64,000 bases of DNA from Diphasiastrum complanatum (Eukaryota; Streptophyta; Lycopodiopsida; Lycopodiales; Lycopodiaceae): positions 13,032,813 through 13,096,812 of the forward strand of contig CM055113.1 of assembly GCA_029204225.1 (NCBI GenBank). Reading direction: 5' to 3'. A program made the translations under genes and the position numbers. Of this stretch, positions 47,125 to 58,395 are shown piece by piece; the first letter of the stretch is position 1; each line of letters begins with the position of its first letter. The notes below the pieces were generated by a model, which made no database searches, was not told the origin of the DNA, and was given only the letters and a program-made list of their open reading frames with translations.

Positions 47125-48241
47125 TGGCACGTTACAAAAAGCTAATCTGCTACGACATCACCGCTAGATCTAAGGAGATCAAACCAAATCAAACTAGATC
47201 CATCAAGATTCAGCCAGATCTAGCAAGATCGAGAAAATCCATCAGAATCCAAGGAGGATCTAGATCCAGATAGGATAAAAAAGGAAACAGATCATCAGAT
47301 TGACTGATGGATCTACTACCAAGAATCCATCAGAACATCCAGAGAACCACCAACAGTCAGATCAAGCTTGGATGAAGCTGATTACCAGTTTACAAAAGTT
47401 AAAAATCAGAAAATCTCAAGACCTCGTCAAAAAACACTCTGAAAGGGCATTTTTTTCATGATTTTTTGAGATCCCCTGGGAGATAGCTCTTGAAAATTGG
47501 ACAATCACCAGATCCGACCTAGATGCATCTATGAAAATCTCTGCGAGAGTTTCTGATGGAGGAATCATCATTTTTTAGTGTATGCGAGACTTCCCAGAAG
47601 CTAAATTTTTAGAACCCTCGCAGAGCATCAAGATCATCTTACCAACCCTCGCAAGGTGCCTAAATGGAATCAAAGCAGTGAAATTAGCCTGCCTACATGG
47701 TCTGATCTTGAAAATCCAATCACAGGAACAAATTGTGCGAGAGATTACTTCCTGCGAGAGTTGAACCCTCGCAGACAGCCTGAACCCTCGCAGAACCTTC
47801 ACATAGCAGTCAAATCACCTTCTGAACGCTCGTAGACTTCTCTGAGGTCTTAGAATTTTGTGAGGAAGGTGCCTGCCAAAATTTGGGTGGAACTGAGCAA
47901 GGAAAAATGGATTTCACCTAATACGCACTCTAAATTCTGCTATATAAGGGCTGAATTCGAGTCATTTGTCAACTTTGCTAGCGAAGCTCTGCCGAAATTT
48001 ACTCTGAAATTACCAAGTTCTCCGTTTGCAATCAAACTTCCTACAACTATCATTTGATTATACTGAACACCGATCTGCGCTCTGAACTACACTCCTTATT
48101 ATCCAACACTCGTTATTCACAGTTTTTTGCCGTTTCCACACCCTTTTCCATTTTCCACCGTTTTTTTTATTTTTCCGACTTTGGTTTCAATAATTTATGT
48201 TTCTCCTTTAGCAAGTATAATGTGCATTTGAGCTAACCTCC

Positions 48242-48333
<92 letters not shown>

Positions 48334-48555
48334 TCTCAATCTCTTATTTTCTATCCCTTCCCTTCACCCAAATCATGATGAATGTTAGTGTAGAGGAGTA
48401 GAGTTAAAGGAGAATAGTGTTAGTGGTGAGTAGAGTTAAGGGAGAAAGTAGGAAACTAACTAAAAGTAGCATCTATGCATAGTTAGGTACCTATCCAGTG
48501 ATCTAACCCTTGTTGACAGGCGGGAGGGCTATACTACGTAAGATCTTACCCTACA
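47125..48555 (+). repeat. 3' LTR of large gypsy element, U3 unlike the 5' LTR
   Basis: Starts TGGCACGTTAC after the PPT and ends TTACCCTACA at the target duplication. A TATA box (TATATAAGGG) is at about 47941. The part before 48178 has no counterpart in the 5' LTR but carries the CTCGCAG words of the leader. The last 378 bp match the 5' LTR. A CT microsatellite (48245-48328) replaces a much shorter CT tract of the 5' LTR. Confidence 0.72.
48245..48328. repeat. (CT)n microsatellite inside 3' LTR
   Basis: About 84 bp of CT. The corresponding place in the 5' LTR (34740-34785) is an impure CT tract of about 40 bp. Confidence 0.95.
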
Positions 48556-48560
48556 ATCAA

Positions 48561-49225
48561 AGCACATACCTGTATGAGAGTGTGAACCGAATCTGAAAAT
48601 GGAATCAAGGTGTACTGCTGCAGTAGAGAGGTCGCTGTGAAGCAAGAGACATATGGCTTTGTATATTAAAACATGCACTTATCATAACCCATACATCAAA
48701 AGATGGTTTAAACAACTATCGGTAAATAGTAGGTTGCTATCTCTCAACGAAGAATCAACAGTCATGTTGAAGAGACAAATCCCTACATCTTTCAAAAGTG
48801 TTATCATTGTTGTCCTTCCGATGATGAAGGTGCAAAACCATTGCTCAAAAGTGAATCCATTCAAACAAATATGGTATGTAGTCGCTGCTTCAACGAGTTT
48901 CTTTGTGATTTGTGTAGCTATAGTGCATATCTATATGCATATTCCCACATGTGAACACATTGGAATAGAAATGCGCAGCCAACGCTGGTATCCAACTTAA
49001 AAAATGCATAATGTTGTGCATAGATGAATACATCACTTAGTGTTTTAAGAGTAGAAAATTGCGATTTACAGCCCACATATCCTTATGAAAGGAGTGAAAA
49101 ACATCAACGATTATTACTTGAATCAAGTAAGTGGTGGATCGCGATCCAACGCCCACTTTCTCTCATATTTTTGCATGGCTTTTTCAAGAAAGACTTTCAA
49201 AAACAATCATCAAAGCACAAATCAA
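48561..49225. other. No gene recognised
   Basis: Flanking sequence of the large element. A 115-codon frame (48653-49000) shows no recognisable feature apart from a hydrophobic segment (FFVICVAIVHIYM). Confidence 0.35.
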
Positions 49226-49780
49226 CTAGCGAGGCAAGTTAAGTATTATTGAGTATCGTTCATGGCCGTTATTAAGGCGATACTCCTTGAATTCGGTGGA
49301 GATGTATTCTCCCCCGTTATCTGACCTCAGTGCTTTGATTCGTTTGTCAGTTTGATTCTCAGCATGCTCTTTGAATTGTCTGAATTTGATGAAAGCCTCT
49401 GGTTTCTGTTTAATGAAACAAACAACTGTTCTTCTGGAGAATTCGTCAATAAAAGTAATGAAATACTTTGCATCTAACAATGATGGAGTTTGCATATGTC
49501 CAAATATATCTGTATGAACAACATCTAACAGACCTTTTGCTGCATGCCTATGACTTGATCTAAAAGGATTCCTAGTCTGCTTTCCAAAGATGCAGCTATG
49601 ACAGATAGAGAGATCGACCTTGCTAGAAGGATAGTCGAGATCAAGAACCATGGATTGTCTGGACATGTTCAAAACAGATGCATAATTCAAGTGTCCTAAG
49701 CCATGATGCCATAGTAATGCTTTATTGACAAGAACAGAGGTTTTCAAGGCTTGACTAGACTCAGAATAACAATGTGCCAA
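49226..49780 (-). pseudogene. Copia integrase fragment
   Basis: LLWHHGLGHLNYASV and CHSCIFGKQTRNPF form the zinc finger. VVHTDIFGHM has the first catalytic aspartate and LRSDNGGEYIS the second. The frame stays open for 184 residues and is lost before the catalytic glutamate. Confidence 0.88.
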
Positions 49781-50409
49781 TCTATATAAGTAACCCTGAC
49801 TCTTGCCGAGTGCAAGGATCTTATTACTCCTATCAATAATTTTGCATTGATCAAATTTGAATTCTACCTTATGACCATCTTGAATGTGAAGAATTTCCTT
49901 CGTCGATGTAACATAGTAGTTACGTCCCTCACGTCATGTAGTGAGTTCAGGATGTCCCAAACTTCTTTTGCAGTTTTAGCTTCAGCTATGTGTCCAATCT
50001 GTGTATCTGATATATTGAGGATAATAAGCGCGGAAGCTTTACCATCCTTCGATTTCCACTTTGAGTCTGTTGTGTCGGCTTCAGGGTTCTACTTCTATAC
50101 CTATAACAACATCCCATAACTCATTGGCGATCAGCAAAATCTTCATCTTAAATTTTCACAAATGATAATTGGATCCATTCAGCTTGCCTGCGATAAGACC
50201 AGCTTTACTTTGAGAATCCATCTGGAACTTAGTCTATAGATTGTATCGATAACGCTAAGATGTAGAGATGCCAACAATAGAAAATCAATTCTTTGATACT
50301 GAAAGGTTGAAACGAACTAAAGAGTTTGATATCAATTTGATATCGCGCAAGGTATCAAGCATTAGAGCTTTCGCTTTGAAGTAGTATTAGGCCCTGAAGA
50401 AGAATCAAC

Positions 50410-50421
50410 GCTCTGATACCA
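50410..50421 (-). other. Primer-binding site, tRNA-iMet type
   Basis: The minus strand reads TGGTATCAGAGC. The plus-strand TGTCGGAAATAGG next to it marks the inner end of the LTR at 50422. Confidence 0.85.
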
Positions 50422-50583
50422 TGTCGGAAATAGGTAGATAATGGAATGCGAAACTTCCTACTTCCAATGCATGACTACGCCTATCAAAAATTGAACAAAG
50501 CAGTAGTGATGGAAATCACTATTACTCTGCAGAAATGAGCTAAAACTGCCACAAGCGACAATGTTGCAAAAAGGCGACAGTGT

Positions 50584-50585
<2 letters not shown>

Positions 50586-50663
<78 letters not shown>
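50586..50663. repeat. (AG)n microsatellite, about 78 bp
   Basis: Pure dinucleotide repeat. Confidence 0.98.
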
Positions 50664-50667
<4 letters not shown>

Positions 50668-50872
50668 CTGGCCACATGAAGCAACTAGTTCCTGGCTGTG
50701 CAACGAAGAACTAGTGTCAGGCTTTTGCCCACATGGAGCAAATTTGTGAGCCAGTTCTTGGTTGTGGCTGCACAACCAAGAACTACTTTTTTGCATAGCT
50801 AGGAACTGGATGGCTGAGGCACGGAGTTCCTCGCTGAGAAGCCATGAACTGGCTTAACAAAACCTCATGTGG

Positions 50873-50874
<2 letters not shown>

Positions 50875-50943
<69 letters not shown>
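50875..50943. repeat. (AG)n microsatellite, about 69 bp
   Basis: Pure dinucleotide repeat, 212 bp from the previous array. Confidence 0.98.
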
Positions 50944-50949
<6 letters not shown>

Positions 50950-51060
50950 AAATTCAAAATAAATATCAAGAGACATCTCCAAAACATCACATTTTTTGAT
51001 AGCATTACAATACCCTTGCCCAAGGGGCAAAGCCAAACAAACACTTTCAATAGCATGCCA

Positions 51061-51536
51061 AGATCAGCTTTATGCGTGACACATTAGGATACCCTCCCAT
51101 GTAAAGGCGAGCCCAAAAAGTGGCATGATCATCTTTTCACATTGATTTTGGGGTGGGTGTTCTACAGCACCACGCTTAAGTGCATCCCAGCAATGCAGTT
51201 ACAGTTAAAAACATCCATCGGTTTGTAGGTACTAGGGTTGGTAGAGCATAGCAACTGTGAAAGAATGTATAAGAAATTCCAAAAATATGGAGGTATTGAT
51301 CAGATCCGATCAGATCAGATAGATGCTCCTCATAGAACCCAACAAAGTCTTATACTTTTACAAAACACCAACCTCTTCTTCAGAAAGCTACAAGTGCATA
51401 CATGCTGGGCTTTGGAAGAAGTACAAGAAGAAGAAGAAGAAGATTATCATCAAAGCCCAGTTCAGCAAATTGGCCAGCAGTCGTGTATGTGCCTCTGTCC
51501 TGGGGTTAGCAAAGATTTCCTTTCACTCATTCATTG
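51061..51536 (+). promoter_or_regulatory. Presumed PYRB promoter and leader
   Basis: Between the copia LTR and the start codon. It contains a GATCAGATC cluster (51298-51322), an AAG trinucleotide tract (51421-51442) and no obvious TATA box. The assignment rests on position only. Confidence 0.35.
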
Positions 51537-54500
51537 ATGGCGCTGGCAGTATCATCATCTCTGATGCTATCGAATCTACAGGCATTTGCTGCTGCAGCTG
51601 CCTCACGTGTTTATGAACCCACTTTGCTTGCCTACGGATCGACTGCAGATTACAGCAGCCCTGGCAGGGATGTTCCTTGCTCACATGCTTCTTCTTCTTT
51701 CCCTAAATTATCATTATTGCGGAAAACCGTTCCATTGAGACTTGGTTGTGCATGTGGAAGCCCGGAGCTGAGCTCTGTGCATGATACTGGCCCCCATTCT
51801 TTCACAGGAATGAAGTATCCCCTGGAAGATGTTCTGGAAGCCCAGCAATTTGACAGACAGTTGATGAGCGGAATATTTCAGGTGGCAGAGCAGATGGAGG
51901 AGGTGGAGAGGAATTCAGCAGGGGGCAATCTGTTGAGGGGCTACTTGATGGCAACTCTGTTTTATGAACCTTCTACAAGAACGCGGCTTTCGTTCGAGTC
52001 AGCTATGAAGAGGCTCGGAGGCGAGGTTCTCACCACTGAGAACGCTAGAGAATTTTCTTCTGCGGCTAAGGGCGAAACCCTAGAAGGCAAGTGGAAGCAG
52101 CTGAATTCTGATCCATCGCTGCCATTGCTGAATATGACATTCTTCCAGATTTAACGTCTCACTGTTGCCTCTGTGTGCTTTGTTGAGCGGGAAAAGTGCA
52201 GATACTATTAGGACTGTGGAAGGCTACTCGGATATCATTGTGCTGAGACATTTCGAGAGTGGAGCAGCCAGACGTGCGGCAGCAGCAGCTCGCATACCTG
52301 TGATAAATGCCGGTGATGGGCCTGGTCAGCATCCCACACAGGTTCACGTCCCCTACCTCTCTGACAATCATGCACTAGCACAAGCATCCGGCTGCAAGCT
52401 CAAATGCTTCCTGCTATCATCTAGAGATGAATACTTTTAGTTCTAGAGATGGTTTTAAGAAAGCTTATCTTCTACAACTGTGAAGTCCTTAGATTACTTT
52501 TTGTGATGCAGGCATTGCTTGATGTGTATACTATTCAGCGCGAGATTGGACGTCTAGACAACATCAAAGTTGGTCTTGTGGGCGACCTTGCAAATGGGCG
52601 AACAGTGCGTTCATTGGCCTATCTGCTGGCTAAGTACGATGGTGTAAAAATCTACTTTGTGGCTCCTGATGTAGTGAAGATGAAGGTATGAAGAGGTTCA
52701 TATACCAAATCCGTCAATCACATCTGGATGAATAATTTTTACAAAGATTGGAAAAAAAAGTCATACCATTTGGCTGAGGTTTGGTTTAGTTACATCTCTA
52801 CTCTTGTTTGCTCTTCAGGATGACATAAAGGATTATCTTACTTCAAGAGGGGTAGATTGGGAGGAATCTTCGGACTTGATGGAAGTGGCTTCCAAATGTG
52901 ATGTTGTCTATCAAACTCGCATACAACGAGAGAGATTTGGGGACAAAATCGATCTTTATAATAAAGCAAGAGGCAAATACATTGTGGATAAAAATGTATT
53001 GAGCGTACTACAGAAGCATGCTGTCATACTTCATCCTCTTCCTAGGCTTGACGAAGTATGTTTTTCCTTGTAGCTTGCTAGCTTTTACTTTTTCCTGATG
53101 TTTCTTGCTGCACTCTGTTGATTCTCAATTCTTCAATGCATATGTTGCAGCATCAAAGTACTTGGAGCAAAATACAACCATTTTTGATTAATCATTAGGC
53201 CATAGATTACACTTTCCCAATGTACAGGGCCCATGCTACACAAACTTGAAGCTTTTACTCGTCTTTTATATAAAAATTGACTATGAAATTTGTACTTGGG
53301 TTTTAGATTGAACCACTAGCAAATGCATTTGTCAGTAAGCATGCTTTTTATTGATGGTCAAGCTAATAGTTTTCATATTCAATGGTTGGGTAGTTCTGAA
53401 TATTTATTGAAGCATAGGAACATATATATGTTAATCTATTTATTTACATTTCTGAAAATGGTTGATTAGAACGAGGGAAAGTCATGGAAGTGTAATTGAG
53501 ATCTAAGTTTCATCGGAATGGTGTTCCGGAGGTATAGCGTTTCGGAACGAGCGTTCCATAATGCAACGTTCCGGAACACCTGAACTCCGGAGGACCAAAA
53601 AATAAACTTAAAAGTTCCTACATTGTTCAGATACCCGGTATTCTTATGCCTGGGTCTCTCTTACCAAACTGACATTAATTCACCGTATGAAGTCATCATT
53701 AGAAGGCGTCACGATTCCGAAGTTCTTAATGGACAATGTAGAAAAAGAAAAGAGATCATTGCACTCGTGTAGCTCAATAATATACTAATATCTTAACATA
53801 CTTGCATTATCATTGCCTTAAATGATGAGTGTTGTACTCTTTCAGTTGTACTTCATTTAGTTCATGACCTGTACTTCATTAAATGAAGATAAGCAGTACA
53901 TAGTCAAGTTCTTTTGGCTTGTAATCATTTTAATGATTGCATAAGCTTTGAATAAAGTATTTGAAGATTCTGGACAGATTTTGGAGCACTTTTCTTCAGC
54001 CCCATTTTAATACCATACATGGGTTATTTTCATAACATATATAATTTATGAGCCAATCAATATCTGGATTCTGGACCCAGAAATACAGTAATGGTTGAGG
54101 GTTATAGGAAGTCTGTCCAAATTCCCATCCTGGAATTCTCACTAGAATCCACAGTGAACTGCTTATCCCACTTCTAGTTGCTATTTTGCAGGTCTGTATC
54201 CAACCCAGCTGTAAAGAATATCTGAAAATCTGTCCATTTGAAGGCGTTACTTTCTCCTATTTATGACAGCCATTCCAACAATTTTCTGATTACGTAAGAC
54301 AAATTTTTGATCTCTACTTGAGAGTTGGAATATGATATCTTATAAGGTATTTAAATGTGTTTTAGATGCTTTTTTATGGCTATTTTTCTTTTCTAAGATG
54401 TAAAAAAAGTAACAAACAAAACTCGAAAAAAAAAAATGTTCCGGAACGAGCCGTGATCAGAACTCTACGTTCCAGAACGTCGCATCTATGGTTGAGATAT

Positions 54501-55764
54501 TAGGGAACACCATGTCTCATGTAATTTTTTTTAATGAGCAGATTTTGTCGTCTATAATTCTAGATCTTAGAAGCCCGTTCTGAGCCAAAAGGGTCGGAAC
54601 GTACTGTACATTCCAGAACGTACTGGGTCGGAACGAGTTTATTTACAATATAAAAAAATAAACATAATTCCCTGCTGGCCCGCGACTTCACCATTTCACA
54701 ACAGCGAGCAGGCAAAGTGCGCCTACATTCAGTTTGATGAGACTGCATAACTTCCTCACCTCTGAAATGTTGAACAACGTGCTGCAATGTCTCTTTCCTT
54801 CTGCATTAAATGCGGGATTCATACTTTTTTCCACGGATCTGTTTCCAATAGATAAGGGGAGATCAGTTTTTCATATGCACAGAATTGGAGATATGGTGTT
54901 ATGGTATGCTCCCAACAACCAATGGCTGGATTCTCATGAACGCAGGAGCCTTTTGCGACAGTTGTTGCATTAAGTGATATTGCCATTTCATGTTTGCAAT
55001 GCAATCTCACTCCCGCTCTCATATGTTTACAATGCAATCTCACTCCGCCATCTTACCAATTTGCCATCCTCAATATATGCTCTTATATGTCCAGAAGTGA
55101 TAATTCATGGATTAAGTATTGAAGTGTAGTAATCCTTTGTATAAAAAATACGTTTTTTTTTTCCTTTTCAAGGGCCCATTTTGGAACGGGCAACTAAGTT
55201 CTAGATATTGAGGAAGAGCTTTTAATCTAAATCTTCACATTATCAAATTACAATCTAGCAAACATTGATGGGAACATACTAGCCCATTCCCAAACAGTAC
55301 ATGTTTCAGAATGATGTTCCAAATGCATTACGTTTCAGAATGCGGGTCCCTTTATTTCAAATTAGTGATGAATAGGGGATTGCATAGGGCAGCCTTGTAA
55401 AATATTCTAGTCTTTGAAAGGTATATTTTTTATGCCTAATAGATAGTTCAACTAGCCTCAATAGAATATTGGTTTGATGCTGACATAGTTATCTAGATGG
55501 ACAATGTGGGAAGGAGATGGAGATAGGTGGATAGGCAGATAGGGAGCCAATTGGGTGTAGATGAATAGTGAGGTAGATAGAAGATAGAAAGGCATATAGA
55601 AAGCTAGGCAGATAGAGAAATAGATAGAGAAGAGGTGACTAGCTATCCATCTCGACATAGCGTATGGCCCCCAAAGAAGTTACATCATGTGACAAGAGGT
55701 AGCCTAGTGTCTTTCTCCAAGGTCCTGACTGTAAGGAGAGGACCATGTCATGGCTTGAAGAGTG

Positions 55765-55806
<42 letters not shown>

Positions 55807-57956
55807 GGTGACGAAATGACGATGGCCCAGATCCACTCTCTCCACATAGCTGTACCAATCGTGCTGCTACTCTTGGTCATGGTCAGATGGCCAAAGAGCA
55901 TGGAGCACGTGAGCTGCTACATGCATAGGTTGATAGAACTTGTTTTATTGACACAACCAAATATCTCATAATTGCTCCATCCTACAAAGCTAGTCTAAGA
56001 ACAACATAGACAGGTCGTGAAAGGTGTACAAGCACCTTTGCCTACTGCCAAACTCCTGGTCGAACATGAATGATTCAAAGTGTAACCTTCTGGCTGCCTG
56101 CTCCAGTCCCACTCATGATACTTTGGACTAGCAACCATCCTTCATGAATCTTAACATCAAAGTAGGAGACGATCTAGCACCACCAAATGATAAGCAAAGT
56201 AGGTAATGGTTGGCTTCCTGATATTTAGGTGGCTATGCATGCAAAACATGGCAGGAATGCGATGCTTCTATGTGAAAACCTTCACAACAAGCATAGTTGT
56301 GGTGGTGACAGCTGAGACTCAGTTCACGTGAGATATCTTCTGGAACACCATGTCTATGCAGCGGGATTTCAGATGATGCGAGGGTAGGCTGCAATCACCA
56401 ACTTTTCTGTCTCAACTGGATTCAATGCATTTTTTATGACCACTTGGCACTTGCACAACATTGGCAAGGCCAACATCCTCTATGGCATCTCAGATCTGCT
56501 CTTAAATGATTTGTGTAGTAGTAGCTCACCCCTTTGGAGGTGTCCACAACTCAAAAAAACATGGATGATGGTGCCTATGTGGTAGGAGATGAGGATGTTG
56601 ATGACCAGCTTGCGTCAACATCAATCCATTCATCAATCATAATGGAGCAATTGAACTCCTGCCATGCACCCCTCAACAGAATACACATAGTTGAAACCAA
56701 CAGTTTGTAACCAAAATCTCTTGACAAGTGCAACATTAGTGAAGCTGTGTGAAGGACCTGTGTAAAACACAATCATGACACTTTGACCTGCTACAACTCC
56801 TTTCACCATGATTAACCCGGGTTCATTGGCCGCATGGCATCTGGTTGCATCATGTGAAAGCCAATACTCTGGTACATTCCTATCCATCAAATTGACACTT
56901 TGTCTTGGGCTGCCTGCTCTCAAGTGTGTGGTGGCTAACAACTCCATATTGAAGGTTGTATAACTAGCATTGTAAGCTGTAATGCTAGCCGTGGCATCTT
57001 TGAGTAGAGTAGTGTGAAAACCCAGGAACTGCAAAAACTACTAAACCCCAAGCCCTACAAACTACAAATTGACTAAGAATATTTAAAATGAGCATCCGTA
57101 AACCCAAACATGCTCTCGTAAATCTTAAACCCAAAGAAAAGCCTAACTTGAGCAAAGGAACAAAATGTATGAAAAGAATTAAATGCCTATTGGCCAAAAA
57201 TGATGTCTCCATCGTGTCTTTTTTGTAAAACTAGCAAAAACAATAAAAAACTATCATACGAAAGAATATTATGCTAATGACAATGGAGAAACTCATTGTC
57301 ATACTTTGCATGAAGATCAAAATACATTTGCGTAGTCATTCTGCTCAAATTGGATCGCAATGCCTTTCTCCAATCCTCTCCTCTCTTATTGGTGGCCCTA
57401 CTAAATAATCTTGCTAGATAGTCAACCAAGCTTGGCTCAAAGTTTGCATTATCATGGTTACTTGTCATTGTCATCATTAAGTGTCTAGTTTTCAAAATAA
57501 AATCTCGTGCTTATAAGTAACGCTTTTGCTTCTAAGTTTTGAGTTTTGATTTTATGTATCCAAAAATGTTGGCATAAACTAGACGATTGATCTTTTATTT
57601 TGAGCTCTTTTTTTTCCTTCAATAGATAGATTGTTTGTATTAGAATCTAGTTATCTCAATGACAATGTAGTCAAATCTCATAACCAAGATTAGCCTTGTA
57701 ACAATTTAAAGCGTTTTTCTTTTCCACTAAGTGACAAAATTTGTTGGTTGAAGTTAGAGTTCAAGTATGTTAGTAGGTATAGTGATCATGAGATATTTGA
57801 TTGAAACAAATCAAAGACTGATGCTTGTTAGTTTAAATTATTGTACAGATCACTTTGGATGTGGATGTAGACCCTCGAGCCGCATATTTTCGACAAGCAC
57901 AAAATGGTCTATTTATACGCATGGCCTTGTTGAAATTGTTGCTTTGTGGTTGGTAA
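51537..57956 (+). CDS. PYRB: Aspartate carbamoyltransferase, plastid, five exons
   Basis: The enzyme joins carbamoyl phosphate and aspartate to give carbamoyl aspartate, the committed step of plant pyrimidine synthesis, in plastids. Exons: 51537-52086, 52202-52341, 52512-52685, 52819-53055 and 57849-57956. They join in frame to 402 residues, the usual plant length. The first ~90 residues are Ser/Ala-rich and fit a transit peptide. The carbamoyl phosphate loop is S146-T-R-T-R150. R199-H200, H227-P-T-Q230 and H360-P-L-P-R364 are in place. The last exon gives [20 protein letters not shown] and [12 protein letters not shown] at 51537 is the start because it opens the transit peptide. Intron 1 uses GC-AG (AAG|GCAAGT). 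Intron 4 is 4.8 kb and contains retroelement debris. No stop interrupts the joined exons, so the gene is probably functional. Plant enzymes are inhibited by UMP; that is family knowledge, not seen here. Confidence 0.95.
53510..55350. repeat. Dispersed GTTCCGGAAC-like palindromes
   Basis: GGTGTTCCGG, GTTTCGGAACGAGCGTTCC, AACGTTCCGGAACACC, TGTTCCGGAACGAG, ACGTTCCAGAACGTC, GTCGGAACGTACTG, ATTCCAGAACGTACT and TTTGGAACGG occur in four groups. They are inverted pairs of GGAAC. No unit length is constant. Confidence 0.6.
55766..55803. repeat. (CT)n microsatellite, about 38 bp
   Basis: Pure dinucleotide repeat inside PYRB intron 4. Just left of it (55490-55640) is an imperfect GATAGATAG-type tract. 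Confidence 0.97.
56640..57034 (-). pseudogene. Ty3/gypsy protease relic in PYRB intron 4
   Basis: The minus strand reads [18 protein letters not shown] then [19 protein letters not shown]. This is the retropepsin core and following strand of chromovirus-type elements, with the catalytic D replaced by Y. It stays open for 133 residues. No other pol domain was found next to it. Confidence 0.65.
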
Positions 57957-58215
57957 TTCAATAGCACATTGGGCTTTGCCTATGGATTTGTTTCACTTTC
58001 TTTTGAAAGAATGTAAGGACGCTCAAACAATACTTTGCAAACACGTTTTATATTATTAAAAGTTGATGCCATTCTAAAGGTGGGTGGTACTACATTTTTG
58101 GCCCTAAAAGGATTCCAATGAGAGATGTACATTGTTCTTTGTTCAATCTCTTTCCTTGCTCTCCAAGCTCTTGTGATCTTTGTATTTGAAGTATTTTTCT
58201 CTTTTTCCGATCCAT
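57957..58215 (+). other. PYRB 3' flank
   Basis: No clear AATAAA signal. Nothing else was seen before the minisatellite. Confidence 0.4.
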
Positions 58216-58395
58216 GCGATGTTTTGTTTGTGACTTGATATAAGAACGTTATTTTTCACATGACTTCGTATTGGAGCATTGTCTTGTTTGTAACTTGGTA
58301 TTAGAGCATTGTTTTGTACATAACTTGGTATCAAAATATTGTTTTGTCTAAAAGTTGCTATTAGAGCGTTGTTTTGCATGTGGCTTCTGACCTCA
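58216..58395. repeat. 30-bp minisatellite, six units
   Basis: Units of exactly 30 bp start at 58216, 58246, 58276, 58306, 58336 and 58366, with the consensus GCATTGTTTTGTACATAACT / TGGTATTAGA. The unit end resembles the retroelement primer-site word GGTATCAGA. Confidence 0.9.

Larger units (their letters stand above)
34192..48555 (+). mobile_element. Large Tat/Athila-like Ty3/gypsy element with nested insertion
   Basis: The element is bounded by the 5-bp duplication ATCAA (34187-34191 and 48556-48560). The order is 5' LTR, tRNA-Asp primer site, long leader with CTCGCAG motifs, gag, protease, RT, RNase H, integrase, PPT (AAATTGGGGG), 3' LTR. There is no chromodomain. A second LTR element (36620-41300) interrupts gag. 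Pol has many stops. The two LTRs agree only in their last 324 and 378 bp, which is unusual for a single insertion. Confidence 0.85.
49226..50421 (-). mobile_element. Truncated Ty1/copia element, minus strand
   Basis: From the primer site (50410-50421) leftward: gag start (SKAGLIAGKLNGSNYHL, FKMKILLIANELWDVV), then directly GAG-pre-integrase and integrase, ending in the middle of the integrase core at about 49240. Middle gag and protease are mostly deleted, and RT is absent. Confidence 0.82.
50422..51060 (-). repeat. Presumed 5' LTR of truncated copia element
   Basis: Starts TGTCGGAAATAGG on the plus strand. The outer boundary is unknown because there is no second copy. It holds two AG microsatellites. 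A phrase AACCAAGAACTA/AACGAAGAACTA is repeated around 50705-50785. Confidence 0.4.
53056..57848 (+). other. Intron 4 of PYRB, 4.8 kb
   Basis: Starts GTATGT and ends TTGTACAG. It contains GGAAC/GTTCC-rich clusters (53510-55340), a CT microsatellite (55766-55803) and a reversed gypsy protease relic (56640-57034). The other PYRB introns are 115-170 bp, so most of this length is probably inserted. Confidence 0.85.

Noticed and set aside
58143-58379. Repetitive Asn/Gln-rich minus-strand protein
   Set aside because: It is the translation of the 30-bp minisatellite.
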